A stretch of DNA of 64,000 nucleotides from Pseudoxanthomonas sp. (GCF_027498035.1 NZ_CP114978.1:3534001-3598000); one strand, 5' to 3'; positions 8,949 through 19,836 are shown, counted from the stretch's first letter. Notes: generated from the letters alone by a model not told the origin. Translations and numbers: made by a program.

Positions 8949-8985
8949 CCGCCGGGCCGGTGTGTCCGGTCCGGCGGGTTTTTCC
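8949..8985 (+). terminator. Intrinsic terminator after ftsZ
   Basis: CCGCCGGGCCGG (8949-8960) pairs with CCGGTCCGGCGG (8966-8977) across the loop TGTGT, giving a 12-pair stem with one G-U pair. A run of five T follows. It lies about 100 bases after the ftsZ stop and 127 bases before lpxC, separating the division cluster from lpxC. Confidence 0.85.
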
Positions 8986-9111
8986 TTGCAAAGGCGGCGA
9001 CGCGGCCCCACTCCGGCGGCCGGGGGATTACTGTCCTCTTCCGTTCAGATTCATCTGCCTGCGTGGTATTCTCACGCGATCTTGATATTTAGTGCCCCCG
9101 GGCGGCGACCC

Positions 9112-10035
9112 ATGATTCCCCAGCGCACCCTCAAAAACGTGATCCGCGCCACCGGCGTCGGCCTGCACAGCGGCGAGAAGGTCTTCATGACCCTGCGTCC
9201 TGCCGCGCCGAATACCGGCGTGATATTCCGTCGCGTCGATCTCGATCCGGTGGTGGAGATTCCTGCCGATGCCGCGCTGGTGACCGAAACCACGCTGTGC
9301 ACTGGCCTGAGCAGTGGCCCGGCCAAGGTGCAGACCGTCGAACACCTGATGTCGGCGCTGGCGGGCCTGGGCGTGGACAACGTCTACGTGGAACTGTCCT
9401 CGGCCGAGCTGCCGATCATGGATGGTTCGGCCAGTCCGTTCGTGTTCCTGCTGCAGTCGGCGGGCATCGTCGAACAGAACGCACCCAAGCGTTTCATCCG
9501 CATCATCAAGCCGGTCGAAGTGCGCGATGGCGACAAGGTCGCCAGCTTCGTGCCCTACGAAGGCTTCAAGCTGGGCTTCACGGTCAAGTTCGACCATCCA
9601 ATGATCCCAGCCTCGCAGTCGCGTGCCGAAGTGGATTTCTCCACCGGCGGCTATGTGAGTGAAGTGGCGCGTGCGCGTACCTTCGGCTTCATGCGTGACC
9701 TGGAATACATGCGTGAGCGCAACCTGGGCCTGGGCGGCTCGATGGACAACGCCATCGTGCTGGACGAGTTCCGCGTGCTCAACGACGACGGCCTGCGCTA
9801 CGCCGACGAGTTCGTGCGCCACAAGATCCTGGATGCCATCGGCGACCTGTACCTCGCCGGGCACGCCATCCTGGGCGCGTACGAGGGCTACAAGTCCGGT
9901 CATGCGCTCAACAACACCCTGGTGCGTGCGCTGATGGCGCAGACCGATGCCTGGGAAGAAGTCTCCTTCGACGCCGTTGCTGGGGAGCCGGCGCCGGTCC
10001 TGTACGCGGCACCGGTCTCGGCGCTGGCGCACTGA
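9112..10035 (+). CDS. lpxC: UDP-3-O-acyl-N-acetylglucosamine deacetylase LpxC
   Basis: LpxC is the cytoplasmic zinc amidase that commits UDP-3-acyl-GlcNAc to lipid A synthesis. From the ATG at 9112 the protein is 307 residues (E. coli 305). Zinc ligands match E. coli: His78 in TVEHLMSALAG, and His237 and Asp241 in RHKILDAIGD. The catalytic His264 is in YKSGHALNN. A longer frame reaches back into the ftsZ terminator region and is not likely coding. The 127 bases upstream should hold the promoter (AT-rich CTTGATATTTAG just before the start), but I cannot fix its boxes. A short convergent gap separates it from dciA. Confidence 0.97.
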   Translation: MIPQRTLKNVIRATGVGLHSGEKVFMTLRPAAPNTGVIFRRVDLDPVVEIPADAALVTETTLCTGLSSGPAKVQTVEHLMSALAGLGVDNVYVELSSAELPIMDGSASPFVFLLQSAGIVEQNAPKRFIRIIKPVEVRDGDKVASFVPYEGFKLGFTVKFDHPMIPASQSRAEVDFSTGGYVSEVARARTFGFMRDLEYMRERNLGLGGSMDNAIVLDEFRVLNDDGLRYADEFVRHKILDAIGDLYLAGHAILGAYEGYKSGHALNNTLVRALMAQTDAWEEVSFDAVAGEPAPVLYAAPVSALAH

Positions 10036-10181
10036 TCTCGAGATGAGCCGCATCACAGCGGCCAACTGTCAAAACGTGAACCGCATCGCCTGAACTGGCG
10101 ATGGTTAACTAAATTCTAACTTCCATCTAACGACTGGTCCCCGTGGGGTCGGTACGATGCCTGCCGGCCTTGCACCCGGTC

Positions 10182-10655
10182 TTAACGTTTAAGACGCGAG
10201 TGCGGGCCGTGTTCCACGGCAGCCGTCTTGGCGGATGGGGATTCCTCCAGCATGGCCAGTGCCACCCGCAGCGCTTCGCGCGCTGTCGGTGACTGCTGCT
10301 GGATCGGCGTGTTGGCCGATGCGGACGGGGACAGGGATTGCATGGACACACGGGAGGTCACGGAGTTGACTCCCAATCCGAGGGATCGGGCCACTTCGAT
10401 GAGTTCGTTCGAGGCCAGGCGCAGCCTGGCATTCCAGACCGGCGAGTCGACGATAAAAACCAAACGATCGCCTGTGATGTTGGCAAGCCGGCAATGCTCA
10501 GCAAGGGCAGGCGGAAGACAGGGGCGAAGTTGCTGTTCCAGTGCGTCGAGCTTCATTGCGTGACGCAGCGGGTCGGCGGCTGACGACGCCATCGCGGCCT
10601 CAAGGGCCGGGAGCGGAGTCGCCGGACGACGCGGCTGGGACTTCGGATGGGACAT
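10182..10655 (-). CDS. dciA: DciA-type replicative helicase loader (DUF721)
   Basis: The 157-residue product has the DUF721 pattern: DPLRHAMKLDALEQQLRPCLPP, then a short beta segment around GDRLVFIVDSPVWNARLRL, followed by a low-complexity tail. DUF721 proteins are now called DciA, the ancestral loader of the replicative helicase DnaB. The same neighbourhood (lpxC, DUF721, M23 peptidase, secA) is found in Pseudomonas, which supports orthology. The gene is convergent with lpxC. Its ATG lies only nine bases from the divergent M23 start, so its promoter must lie inside that gene; a downstream start at MASSAADPL (residue 22) would relieve this. Confidence 0.78.
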   Translation of the reverse strand: MSHPKSQPRRPATPLPALEAAMASSAADPLRHAMKLDALEQQLRPCLPPALAEHCRLANITGDRLVFIVDSPVWNARLRLASNELIEVARSLGLGVNSVTSRVSMQSLSPSASANTPIQQQSPTAREALRVALAMLEESPSAKTAAVEHGPHSRLKR

Positions 10656-10664
10656 CACTGATCC

Positions 10665-11618
10665 ATGAGCTTCAATAACATCATTCACAATACGCGCTCC
10701 TGGGCGCGCCATCACCTGAGTCTGCGCACCGTGCAGGCCAGGCGCTTCAGCCATACCAGGCCGCTGCTCAGCGCGGGGATCCTGGTCGTCGGCGGACTGC
10801 TGTTGGGACTGGCCGGACGCAGTGCTTTTGGGATGGTGCAGGTCTCCTACCTGCAGGCCAAGGCCGACCGCCAGCAGACTGAGCTGGAACAGGTCAAGCG
10901 CGGCGCCCAGCAGGAAGTCAACGCGATGTCCGCCCGCCTGGGCGAACTGCAGGCGCAGGCCAACCGGCTCAACGCGCTGGGCGAACGCCTGACCCAGATG
11001 GGCAAGCTGGAAGACGGCGAGTTCAATTTCGATGAGCCGGTCGGCGTGGGTGGCCCGGAAGGCGCCACCAGCGACATGCCGCCGCGCGAACTGGCCCATG
11101 GCCTGGACGAACTGCAGGCCAAGTTCGATGCCTCCGGCCAGCAGCTGTCGGTGCTGGAATCGCTGCTGTTCAATCGCCAGCTGGACCGCAACGCCACGCC
11201 TTCGCGCATGCCATTGGCCAATACCTACATCACCTCTGGCTTCGGCAGCCGTGCCGATCCGTTCGGCGGCGGTGGCGAACGCCACAAGGGCATCGATTTC
11301 AAGGCCAGCGTGGGTGATCCGGTGCTGGCCGTGGCCGATGGCGTGGTCAGTTTCGCCGGCGTGCGCAGCGGCTACGGCAACGTGATCGAGGTCGACCACG
11401 GCAACGGCTATGTCACCCGCTACGCACACAACTCGCGCCTGGTGGTGAAGCCGGGCGACCTGGTCCGTGCGGGCCAGACGGTGGCCAAGGCCGGTTCGAC
11501 CGGTCGCTCGACCGGGGCGCACGTGCATTTCGAGGTCTGGGAAGACGGGCGCGTGGTCAATCCGCGCAAATTCCTGGGCGAAGGCCCCACGCCCGTGGGT
11601 GTCCGCGGCCGCGGCTAA
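10665..11618 (+). CDS. M23 family peptidoglycan endopeptidase, membrane anchored
   Basis: This 317-residue protein has a basic N-terminus, one membrane helix at about residues 33-56, a coiled coil at about 60-105, and a C-terminal LytM/M23 domain from about residue 180. The zinc motifs are complete: HKGID (His207, Asp211) and HVH (His286, His288), so it should be an active periplasmic endopeptidase cutting peptide crosslinks. It lies where E. coli has secM, between lpxC and secA, as in Pseudomonas. It may help insert new wall or split daughter cells, which is inferred from family and location only. Confidence 0.9.
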   Translation: MSFNNIIHNTRSWARHHLSLRTVQARRFSHTRPLLSAGILVVGGLLLGLAGRSAFGMVQVSYLQAKADRQQTELEQVKRGAQQEVNAMSARLGELQAQANRLNALGERLTQMGKLEDGEFNFDEPVGVGGPEGATSDMPPRELAHGLDELQAKFDASGQQLSVLESLLFNRQLDRNATPSRMPLANTYITSGFGSRADPFGGGGERHKGIDFKASVGDPVLAVADGVVSFAGVRSGYGNVIEVDHGNGYVTRYAHNSRLVVKPGDLVRAGQTVAKAGSTGRSTGAHVHFEVWEDGRVVNPRKFLGEGPTPVGVRGRG

Positions 11619-11661
11619 GGCTTCGACGGACGGTCTTGATTCGTCCGGCGGCGCCCCAAGC

Positions 11662-11667
11662 TACAAT
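11662..11667 (+). promoter_or_regulatory. Possible secA promoter (-10 TACAAT)
   Basis: TACAAT is one base from the consensus -10. A TTGATT at 11636-11641 could be a -35, but the 20-base spacer is long. Transcription from here would give a leader of about 110 bases containing the hairpin at 11683-11711. Confidence 0.4.
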
Positions 11668-11682
11668 GTCGTGTTGCCGGAA

Positions 11683-11711
11683 CGGGGCGCCTTGCGCCCT
11701 GTTTCGCTTTT
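11683..11711 (+). terminator. Terminator-like hairpin in the secA leader
   Basis: CGGGGCGC (11683-11690) pairs with GCGCCCTG (11694-11701) over the loop CTT, followed by TTTCGCTTTT. It may simply end the M23 transcript. Because a -10-like TACAAT lies just upstream, it could instead act as an attenuator in the secA leader. No arrest peptide like SecM is evident in the 165-base gap. Confidence 0.55.
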
Positions 11712-11783
11712 CGGCACCCGGCCTTGGGGATGGAAAGAGGCCAGGGCGGTGCCGACGCTCCTCTCCATTCTGGTTCCTTCTTC

Positions 11784-14531
<2,748 letters not shown>

Positions 14532-14560
14532 CCCAAGGCCCGATAGAGGCTGGAAACAAT

Positions 14561-14597
14561 GAAGCCCGGATGGCGACATCCGGGCTTCTTCGTTTTC
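14561..14597 (+). terminator. Intrinsic terminator after secA
   Basis: GAAGCCCGGATG (14561-14572) pairs perfectly with CATCCGGGCTTC (14577-14588) over a four-base loop, followed by TTCGTTTTC. This is a 12-pair stem directly downstream of secA. Confidence 0.88.
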
Positions 14598-14630
14598 AGG
14601 TGATTGTGGCGATCCCATGCGGGTTCTATC

Positions 14631-14647
14631 GAGCCGGCATCCGGCTC
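14631..14647. repeat. Short palindrome GAGCCGG-CAT-CCGGCTC
   Basis: A perfect seven-pair inverted repeat with a three-base loop lies just before the REP pair. A similar GCGCCGG-CAT-CCGGCGC hairpin occurs at 32453-32469 after hslU, so this CCGG-CAT-CCGG core may be a recurrent genomic hairpin. Confidence 0.5.
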
Positions 14648-14656
14648 CTCGTCCAT

Positions 14657-14747
14657 GTATAGCGGAGCTCGCTCCGCTGCTTTTCTCCCGGATCAAAGAG
14701 GAATGTGCCAAAAGAGGCAGGCCCCAGCGGAGCAAGCTCCGCTCTAC
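14657..14747. repeat. GTAG-type REP pair (inverted)
   Basis: One 23-base unit runs forward at 14657-14679, starting GTATAGCGGAGCTCG. A second runs on the opposite strand at 14725-14747, starting GTAGAGCGGAGCTTG when read on its own strand. Each is itself a hairpin (AGCGGAGC / GCTCCGCT type) with the GTAG/GTAT tetranucleotide at the outer end. A 45-base spacer separates them. This matches the GTAG REP elements described in Stenotrophomonas, which RAYT (REP-associated tyrosine) transposases are thought to mobilise. Together with the secA terminator it fills most of the 314-base gap between secA and the next gene. Confidence 0.8.
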
Positions 14748-14845
14748 ACAGGAACGGGGCGCCCTGGAAGGCAGGCGCAGGTGTCGCAACCGGTGAGAAG
14801 GACGCCCGGCAGCCTGCACGTCCCGACCCAACAGGACCCACCGCC

Positions 14846-15169
14846 ATGGCTGACCGACCGACCGTTGTCCACGCTGCTTCCCATGCCGATCTGCGCCTGG
14901 AACTGGTGCTGCGAATCGCTGCCCTGACCGGCCTGGCCCTGGTGATGCTGTTGCCGGCCGGGCGTGGGTCGACCGACCTGCTGGGCTGGACGCCGCTGTG
15001 GCTGGCGGGCCTGCCGCTGGTGGCGTGGTGGTCGCTGCACCGCTTCCGCCTGCCGTCGTGGCCGGCGCCGCAGCGTGCCAAGGCCGCGCTGGTCCCGCTG
15101 CCCGCGCGTCGCGGCGCCCAGGCGCGTCGCCGGCGGCCGAAGCTGGCGCCACTGACACGCGCAGCCTGA
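14846..15169 (+). CDS. Small hypothetical membrane protein
   Basis: I do not recognise this 107-residue protein. It has two hydrophobic stretches, at about residues 22-42 and 48-65, followed by a strongly basic C-terminus (many Arg and Lys after residue 75). The start ATG at 14846 is preceded by a weak AGGA. Codon use is like that of neighbouring genes, with GC-rich third positions, which supports it being real. It sits alone between the REP pair and the S9 peptidase. Function unknown; a two-helix inner-membrane protein with a cytoplasmic tail is inferred. Confidence 0.6.
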   Translation: MADRPTVVHAASHADLRLELVLRIAALTGLALVMLLPAGRGSTDLLGWTPLWLAGLPLVAWWSLHRFRLPSWPAPQRAKAALVPLPARRGAQARRRRPKLAPLTRAA

Positions 15170-15243
15170 CCTTCGGCACGGGGTGCCGGTCGCAGGGCAT
15201 GTGCTAGCGTGCGGCGGCTATCTGCCGCTGACGGAGACCCGCT

Positions 15244-17400
15244 TTGAACCGACTCGCACTCGCCCTGGTGGCTGGCCTGACCGCCGCCGGTGCTGCCCAT
15301 GCCCAGGAGAACACCACCATGACCGCCGACCCGTACCAGTGGATGGAGGAGGTCGAGGGCGCCAAGCCGCTGGCCTGGGTGAAGGAGCAGAACGCGAAGA
15401 CGGAAAGCGAATTGGCTGGCACCCCGCAGTTCAAGCAGCTGGAAGGCGACATCCGCACCATCCTGGATTCGGATGCCAAGATTCCCTACGTCGAGAAGAT
15501 CGGTGACTTCTACTACAACCTGTGGAAGGACAAGGACCACGCGCGCGGCATCTGGCGCCGGACCACGCTGGCCGAATACCGCAAGCCCAATCCCACCTGG
15601 GAAACGGTGCTGGACATCGACGCGCTCAACGCCGCGGAAAAGGAAACCTGGGTCTGGCACGGCGCCGAGTGCCGCAAGCCGGACTACACCCGCTGCCTGA
15701 TCGCGCTGTCGCGCGGCGGCTCCGATGCCGACGTCACCCGTGAGTTCGACTTGACCACCAAGGCCTGGGTCGATGGTGGGTTCTATCGCCCGGCCGCCAA
15801 GGGCGCGCTGAGCTGGATCGATGCGGACACGGTGTATGTCTACAGTGATTTCGGCGAAGGCAGCCTGACGGCTTCCGGCTATCCGCGCATCGTCAAGGAG
15901 TGGAAGCGTGGCACGCCGCTGGATTCGGCCAAGATCGTGTACGAAGGCAAGCCGGACGACATGTACATCGCCGGCATGCACGACGCCACGCCCGGCTACG
16001 AGCGTGATTTCGTCAGCCGCACGCTGGCCTTCTACAACGACGAGCTGTACCTGCGGGCGCGCGACGATGCACATGGATGTGCGAGTGACGCGAGCGCAGG
16101 ATGCGCGGGAGCGTCCGGCAAGCTCACCAAGATCGACGCACCCAATTCGGCGCAGAAGGGCGTGCACCGCGAATGGCTGACCCTGGAACTGCGCGACCCA
16201 TGGACCGTGGGCGGCAAGACCTACGCAGCCGGTTCGCTGCTGGTGACCAACTTCAATGATTTCATGGCCGGCAAGCGCGACTTCGACGTGCTGTTCGAGC
16301 CGACTGCGACCACCTCGCTGGCCAGTGCTTCGTTCACCCGCCACCACGTCGTGCTCAACGTCATGCAGGACGTGAAGAATCGCCTGAGCGTGCTGACCCA
16401 CACCGGCGGCAAATGGGTATCGGCGCCGCTGAAGGTCGGCGATTCGGCATTTGGTGCGATCGGCGCCAGCGCCGTGGACAGCGACGATTCCGATGCGTTG
16501 TGGCTGACCGTCACCGACTACCTGACCCCGACCACGCTGATGCTGGCCGACGCCGCCACGCCTGCGGCCAGGATCGAACCGCTCAAGACCATGCCGGCAT
16601 TCTTCGATGCCTCGCGTGATGTGATCGAGCAGCACTTCGCCACGTCCAAGGATGGCACCAAGGTGCCGTATTTCATGGTCCGCCCGAAGGATCTGAAATA
16701 CGACGGCAGCACGCCAACGCTGCTGTACGGCTATGGCGGGTTCGAGATCTCGATGACGCCGGGCTATTCCGGTGGCGTGGGCAAGGGCTGGCTGGAGAAG
16801 GGCGGCGTGTACGCGGTGGCCAACATCCGGGGCGGTGGCGAGTACGGCCCGCGCTGGCACCAGGCCGCATTGAAGGCCAATCGCCACAAGGCCTACGAAG
16901 ATTTCGCCGCAGTTGCCGAAGACCTGATTTCGACCAAGGTGACTTCGCCCAAGCACCTGGGCATCCAGGGCGGCAGCAACGGCGGCCTGCTCACCGGCAA
17001 CATGCTGACCCAGTATCCGCAGCTGTTCGGCGCGGTGGTGGTGCAGGTGCCGCTGCTGGACATGAAGCGCTACAGCCACCTGCTGGCTGGTGCGTCGTGG
17101 ATGGCCGAGTACGGCAATCCGGATACGGCTGACTGGGAGTACATCAAGACCTTCTCGCCGTACCACCTGTTCGACGCCAGCAAGACCTATCCGCCGACCT
17201 TGTTCATGACCTCCACCCGTGATGATCGCGTGCATCCCGGCCACGCCCGCAAGATGGCGGCCAAGATGCTCGATGCCGGCAAGGACGTGCGCTACTACGA
17301 GAACATCGAAGGCGGCCACGGTGGCGCGGCCAACAACGCGCAATCGGCACACATGAACGCATTGGCCTACAGCTTCCTGTGGCAGCAGCTGTCCAACTGA
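15244..17400 (+). CDS. Exported prolyl oligopeptidase family serine peptidase (S9A)
   Basis: This 718-residue protein has a signal peptide (about residues 1-20, ending AAHA), an N-terminal seven-blade beta-propeller region and a C-terminal alpha/beta-hydrolase domain. The catalytic Ser578 is in GGSNGGLLTG, the Asp in STRDDRVHPGHA, and the His in IEGGHGGAAN. The start is TTG at 15244: a GGAG lies seven bases upstream, and only this start gives a signal peptide (the next ATG, MTADPYQW, would not). Such enzymes cleave short proline-containing peptides; this one is periplasmic or secreted. Residues about 274-293 look like a small insertion, annotated separately. A second S9 peptidase follows after 72 bases. 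Confidence 0.93.
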   Translation: MNRLALALVAGLTAAGAAHAQENTTMTADPYQWMEEVEGAKPLAWVKEQNAKTESELAGTPQFKQLEGDIRTILDSDAKIPYVEKIGDFYYNLWKDKDHARGIWRRTTLAEYRKPNPTWETVLDIDALNAAEKETWVWHGAECRKPDYTRCLIALSRGGSDADVTREFDLTTKAWVDGGFYRPAAKGALSWIDADTVYVYSDFGEGSLTASGYPRIVKEWKRGTPLDSAKIVYEGKPDDMYIAGMHDATPGYERDFVSRTLAFYNDELYLRARDDAHGCASDASAGCAGASGKLTKIDAPNSAQKGVHREWLTLELRDPWTVGGKTYAAGSLLVTNFNDFMAGKRDFDVLFEPTATTSLASASFTRHHVVLNVMQDVKNRLSVLTHTGGKWVSAPLKVGDSAFGAIGASAVDSDDSDALWLTVTDYLTPTTLMLADAATPAARIEPLKTMPAFFDASRDVIEQHFATSKDGTKVPYFMVRPKDLKYDGSTPTLLYGYGGFEISMTPGYSGGVGKGWLEKGGVYAVANIRGGGEYGPRWHQAALKANRHKAYEDFAAVAEDLISTKVTSPKHLGIQGGSNGGLLTGNMLTQYPQLFGAVVVQVPLLDMKRYSHLLAGASWMAEYGNPDTADWEYIKTFSPYHLFDASKTYPPTLFMTSTRDDRVHPGHARKMAAKMLDAGKDVRYYENIEGGHGGAANNAQSAHMNALAYSFLWQQLSN
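16064..16118 (+). repeat. Intragenic hairpin-rich insertion in the S9A gene
   Basis: Two adjacent hairpins lie inside the coding frame: GCACAT-GG-ATGTGC (16069-16082) and GCGCA-GGA-TGCGC (16094-16106). They keep the frame but encode a Cys/Ala/Ser/Gly-rich stretch (HGCASDASAGCAGASG) where the family normally passes directly from LYLRxxDG to KLTKID. The look is that of a small in-frame mobile or REP-like element. Confidence 0.55.
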
Positions 17401-17472
17401 GCGCGTGACTTGCGTCCGCTGCACGATGCGGCGGACGTTCTCCCTTGCATCCGCACCGGACACGACCCATCC

Positions 17473-19596
17473 ATGAATCCTTCCTCTTCGCTGCTGGCCG
17501 TTCTGCTCATGAGTGCTTCCCTTTCCTCCGCCTCCGCCGCCACCCTGACACCACCGGACGTGGCCAAGAAGCCGCATAAGGTGACTGCGCCTTTCGGTGC
17601 CAGCCGCCAGGACGAGTACTACTGGCTGCGCGACGACGAGCGGGCCAATCCGGAAATGCTGGATTACCTGAAGGCCGAGAACGCCTATGCCGATGCGGTG
17701 CTGGCACCGCTCAAGCCGGTGCAGGACACGCTGTACAAGGAGATCGTGGCGCGCATCAAGCAGGACGATGCCTCGGTGCCGTACCGCGAGCGCGGCTACT
17801 GGTATTACACGCGTTTTGAGACCGGCAAGGATTACCCGGTGCATGCGCGACGCAAGGGCAGCATGGAGGCGCCGGAAGAAGTGCTGCTGGACGTCAACGC
17901 CCTGGCCGGTGACAAGGGCTATTACAGCGTCGGCGACTGGAATGTGAGCCAGGACAATCAGCTCCTGGCCTATGCCGACGATGCCGTTGGCCGCCGCCAG
18001 TACACGATCCGCTTCAAGAACCTCGCCACCGGCGAGGTCTATGCCGACCAGATCACTGGCGTGTCGCCCAACATTGTCTGGGCCGACGACAACAAGACCG
18101 TGTTCTACGTCGAGAACGACCCGGACACCCTGCTCACCGTGCGCGTGAAGAAGCACGTGCTGGGCACGCCGGCCAGCAGCGATACGCTGGTCTACGAAGA
18201 ACACGACGACAGCTTCTACATGGGCGTCGACCGCACCCGCGACGACAAGTACATCTGCATCGGCGTGCAAAGCACCGTGTCCTCGGAAATGCGCTGCGCG
18301 CTTGCGGCCGATCCAAAGGAGTTCGCCGTGCTGGCACCGCGCGCGCGCGACGTGGAATACAGCGCCGACCACCTGGACGGCCGCTGGGTGATCCGCACCA
18401 ATGCCGATGGCGCCACCAACTTCAAGATCGTCACTGCGGCTGATGGCAGCAGCTCGCGCAAGGACTGGAAGGACTGGGTCGCGCACAGCGACAGCGTCTA
18501 TATCGATGGCTTCGAGCTGTTCGACGGCTTCACCGCCATCGGTGAGCGTTCGGACGGCCTGGAGCGCATTCGCCTGCTTGCGAAGGATGGTGGGTCCTCT
18601 TTCGTCAAGGCGGACGAGCCGGCGTATTCGATGGGCCTGGACGTCAATTCCGAACACGACACGCCCTGGCTGCGCTACAGCTATACCTCGCTGACCACGC
18701 CGGCCACCACCTACGAACTCAATACCGCCACCGGTGAGCGCAGGCTGATGAAGCAGCAGCCAGTGCTGGGCTATGACGCCAGCAAGTACACCACTGAACG
18801 CCTGTGGGTCACCGCGCGCGACGGCACCAAGGTGCCGGTGTCGTTGGTCTACAAGAACGGTTTCAAAAAGGACGGCACGGCTGCGCTGCTGCAATACGGC
18901 TATGGCAGCTACGGCGCGTCGATGGACCCGGGGTTTTCCGGCCCGGTGGTGAGCTTGCTGGACCGCGGCATGGTCTATGCCATCGCCCATATCCGCGGCG
19001 GTGAGGAAATGGGTCGCGCCTGGTACGACAACGGCAAGCTGCTCAACAAGAAGAACACCTTCACTGACTTCATCGACGTGACCGAAGCGCTGGTCAAGCA
19101 GGGCTATGCCGCCAAGGATCGCGTCGCGGCGATGGGCGGCAGCGCCGGCGGCCTGCTGATGGGCGCCATCACCAACATGGCCCCGCAGGACTACCGCGTG
19201 ATCATTTCGCAGGTGCCGTTCGTAGACGTAGTCACTACCATGCTGGACCCGAGCATCCCGCTGACCACCAACGAATACGACGAGTGGGGCAATCCGGAGA
19301 AGCAGGCCTTCTACGACTACATCCTCACCTATTCGCCCTACGACAACCTGAAGTCGCAGGCGTATCCGGCGATGTTCGTCGGCACCGGCCTGTGGGATTC
19401 ACAGGTGCAGTACTGGGAGCCTGCCAAGTACGTCGCCCGCCTGCGCGACCTGGATACCGGCACCCAGCCGGTCGTCTTCCGTACCAACATGGAAGCTGGC
19501 CACGGCGGCAAGTCCGGCCGCTTCCGCCGCTACCAGGAAATGTCCGAGTACTACGCCTTCATGCTGGACCAGCTGGGCGTGAGTGCTGGCAAGTGA
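17473..19596 (+). CDS. Exported oligopeptidase B / prolyl oligopeptidase-like serine peptidase (S9A)
   Basis: From the ATG at 17473 the protein has 707 residues with a clear signal peptide (about residues 1-22, ending SSASA). The N-terminal beta-propeller region begins near DEYYWLRDDERANPEMLDYL, and the peptidase domain carries Ser557 in MGGSAGGLLMG, Asp in GLWDSQVQYWEP and His in EAGHGGKSGR. The HIRGGEEMGRAWYDNGK segment resembles oligopeptidase B (PtrB), which cuts after basic residues, but most PtrB proteins are cytoplasmic, so this is an exported relative. It follows the preceding S9 peptidase and may be co-transcribed with it. A terminator follows. Confidence 0.92.
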   Translation: MNPSSSLLAVLLMSASLSSASAATLTPPDVAKKPHKVTAPFGASRQDEYYWLRDDERANPEMLDYLKAENAYADAVLAPLKPVQDTLYKEIVARIKQDDASVPYRERGYWYYTRFETGKDYPVHARRKGSMEAPEEVLLDVNALAGDKGYYSVGDWNVSQDNQLLAYADDAVGRRQYTIRFKNLATGEVYADQITGVSPNIVWADDNKTVFYVENDPDTLLTVRVKKHVLGTPASSDTLVYEEHDDSFYMGVDRTRDDKYICIGVQSTVSSEMRCALAADPKEFAVLAPRARDVEYSADHLDGRWVIRTNADGATNFKIVTAADGSSSRKDWKDWVAHSDSVYIDGFELFDGFTAIGERSDGLERIRLLAKDGGSSFVKADEPAYSMGLDVNSEHDTPWLRYSYTSLTTPATTYELNTATGERRLMKQQPVLGYDASKYTTERLWVTARDGTKVPVSLVYKNGFKKDGTAALLQYGYGSYGASMDPGFSGPVVSLLDRGMVYAIAHIRGGEEMGRAWYDNGKLLNKKNTFTDFIDVTEALVKQGYAAKDRVAAMGGSAGGLLMGAITNMAPQDYRVIISQVPFVDVVTTMLDPSIPLTTNEYDEWGNPEKQAFYDYILTYSPYDNLKSQAYPAMFVGTGLWDSQVQYWEPAKYVARLRDLDTGTQPVVFRTNMEAGHGGKSGRFRRYQEMSEYYAFMLDQLGVSAGK

Positions 19597-19624
19597 GTTG
19601 AGCCGATACACCGATAGGTAAGCC

Positions 19625-19666
19625 CGAAGGGCGTGCGATCTGCGGACTGCACGCCCTTCGTGCTTT
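19625..19666 (+). terminator. Intrinsic terminator after the S9 peptidase pair
   Basis: CGAAGGGCGTGC (19625-19636) pairs perfectly with GCACGCCCTTCG (19649-19660) across a 12-base loop, followed by TGCTTTT. Confidence 0.78.
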
Positions 19667-19836
19667 TGCCTGCCGGTCCGGTAGTCAGGCGGCTTCGAAT
19701 CGGTGATGGGAATCAGATTTTTCCGATATTAGCCACGCACGGGCGATGCTAAGCTCAGAGCAGAGACCGGGATTGGTCTTGTTTCGCTCAGGTCGCACGC
19801 GGATGCATGCGACAGAAAGACTTCAAGGAGGAAGTA

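Noticed and set aside
11619..11783. A SecM-like arrest peptide before secA
   Set aside because: No short ORF with a signal peptide and proline-ended arrest motif is seen in the 165-base gap.
14626..18990. A second long minus-strand open frame opposite the S9 peptidases
   Set aside because: Same cause: high-GC antisense frames stay open. Arg/His/Gln/Ala-rich composition shows it is a shadow.
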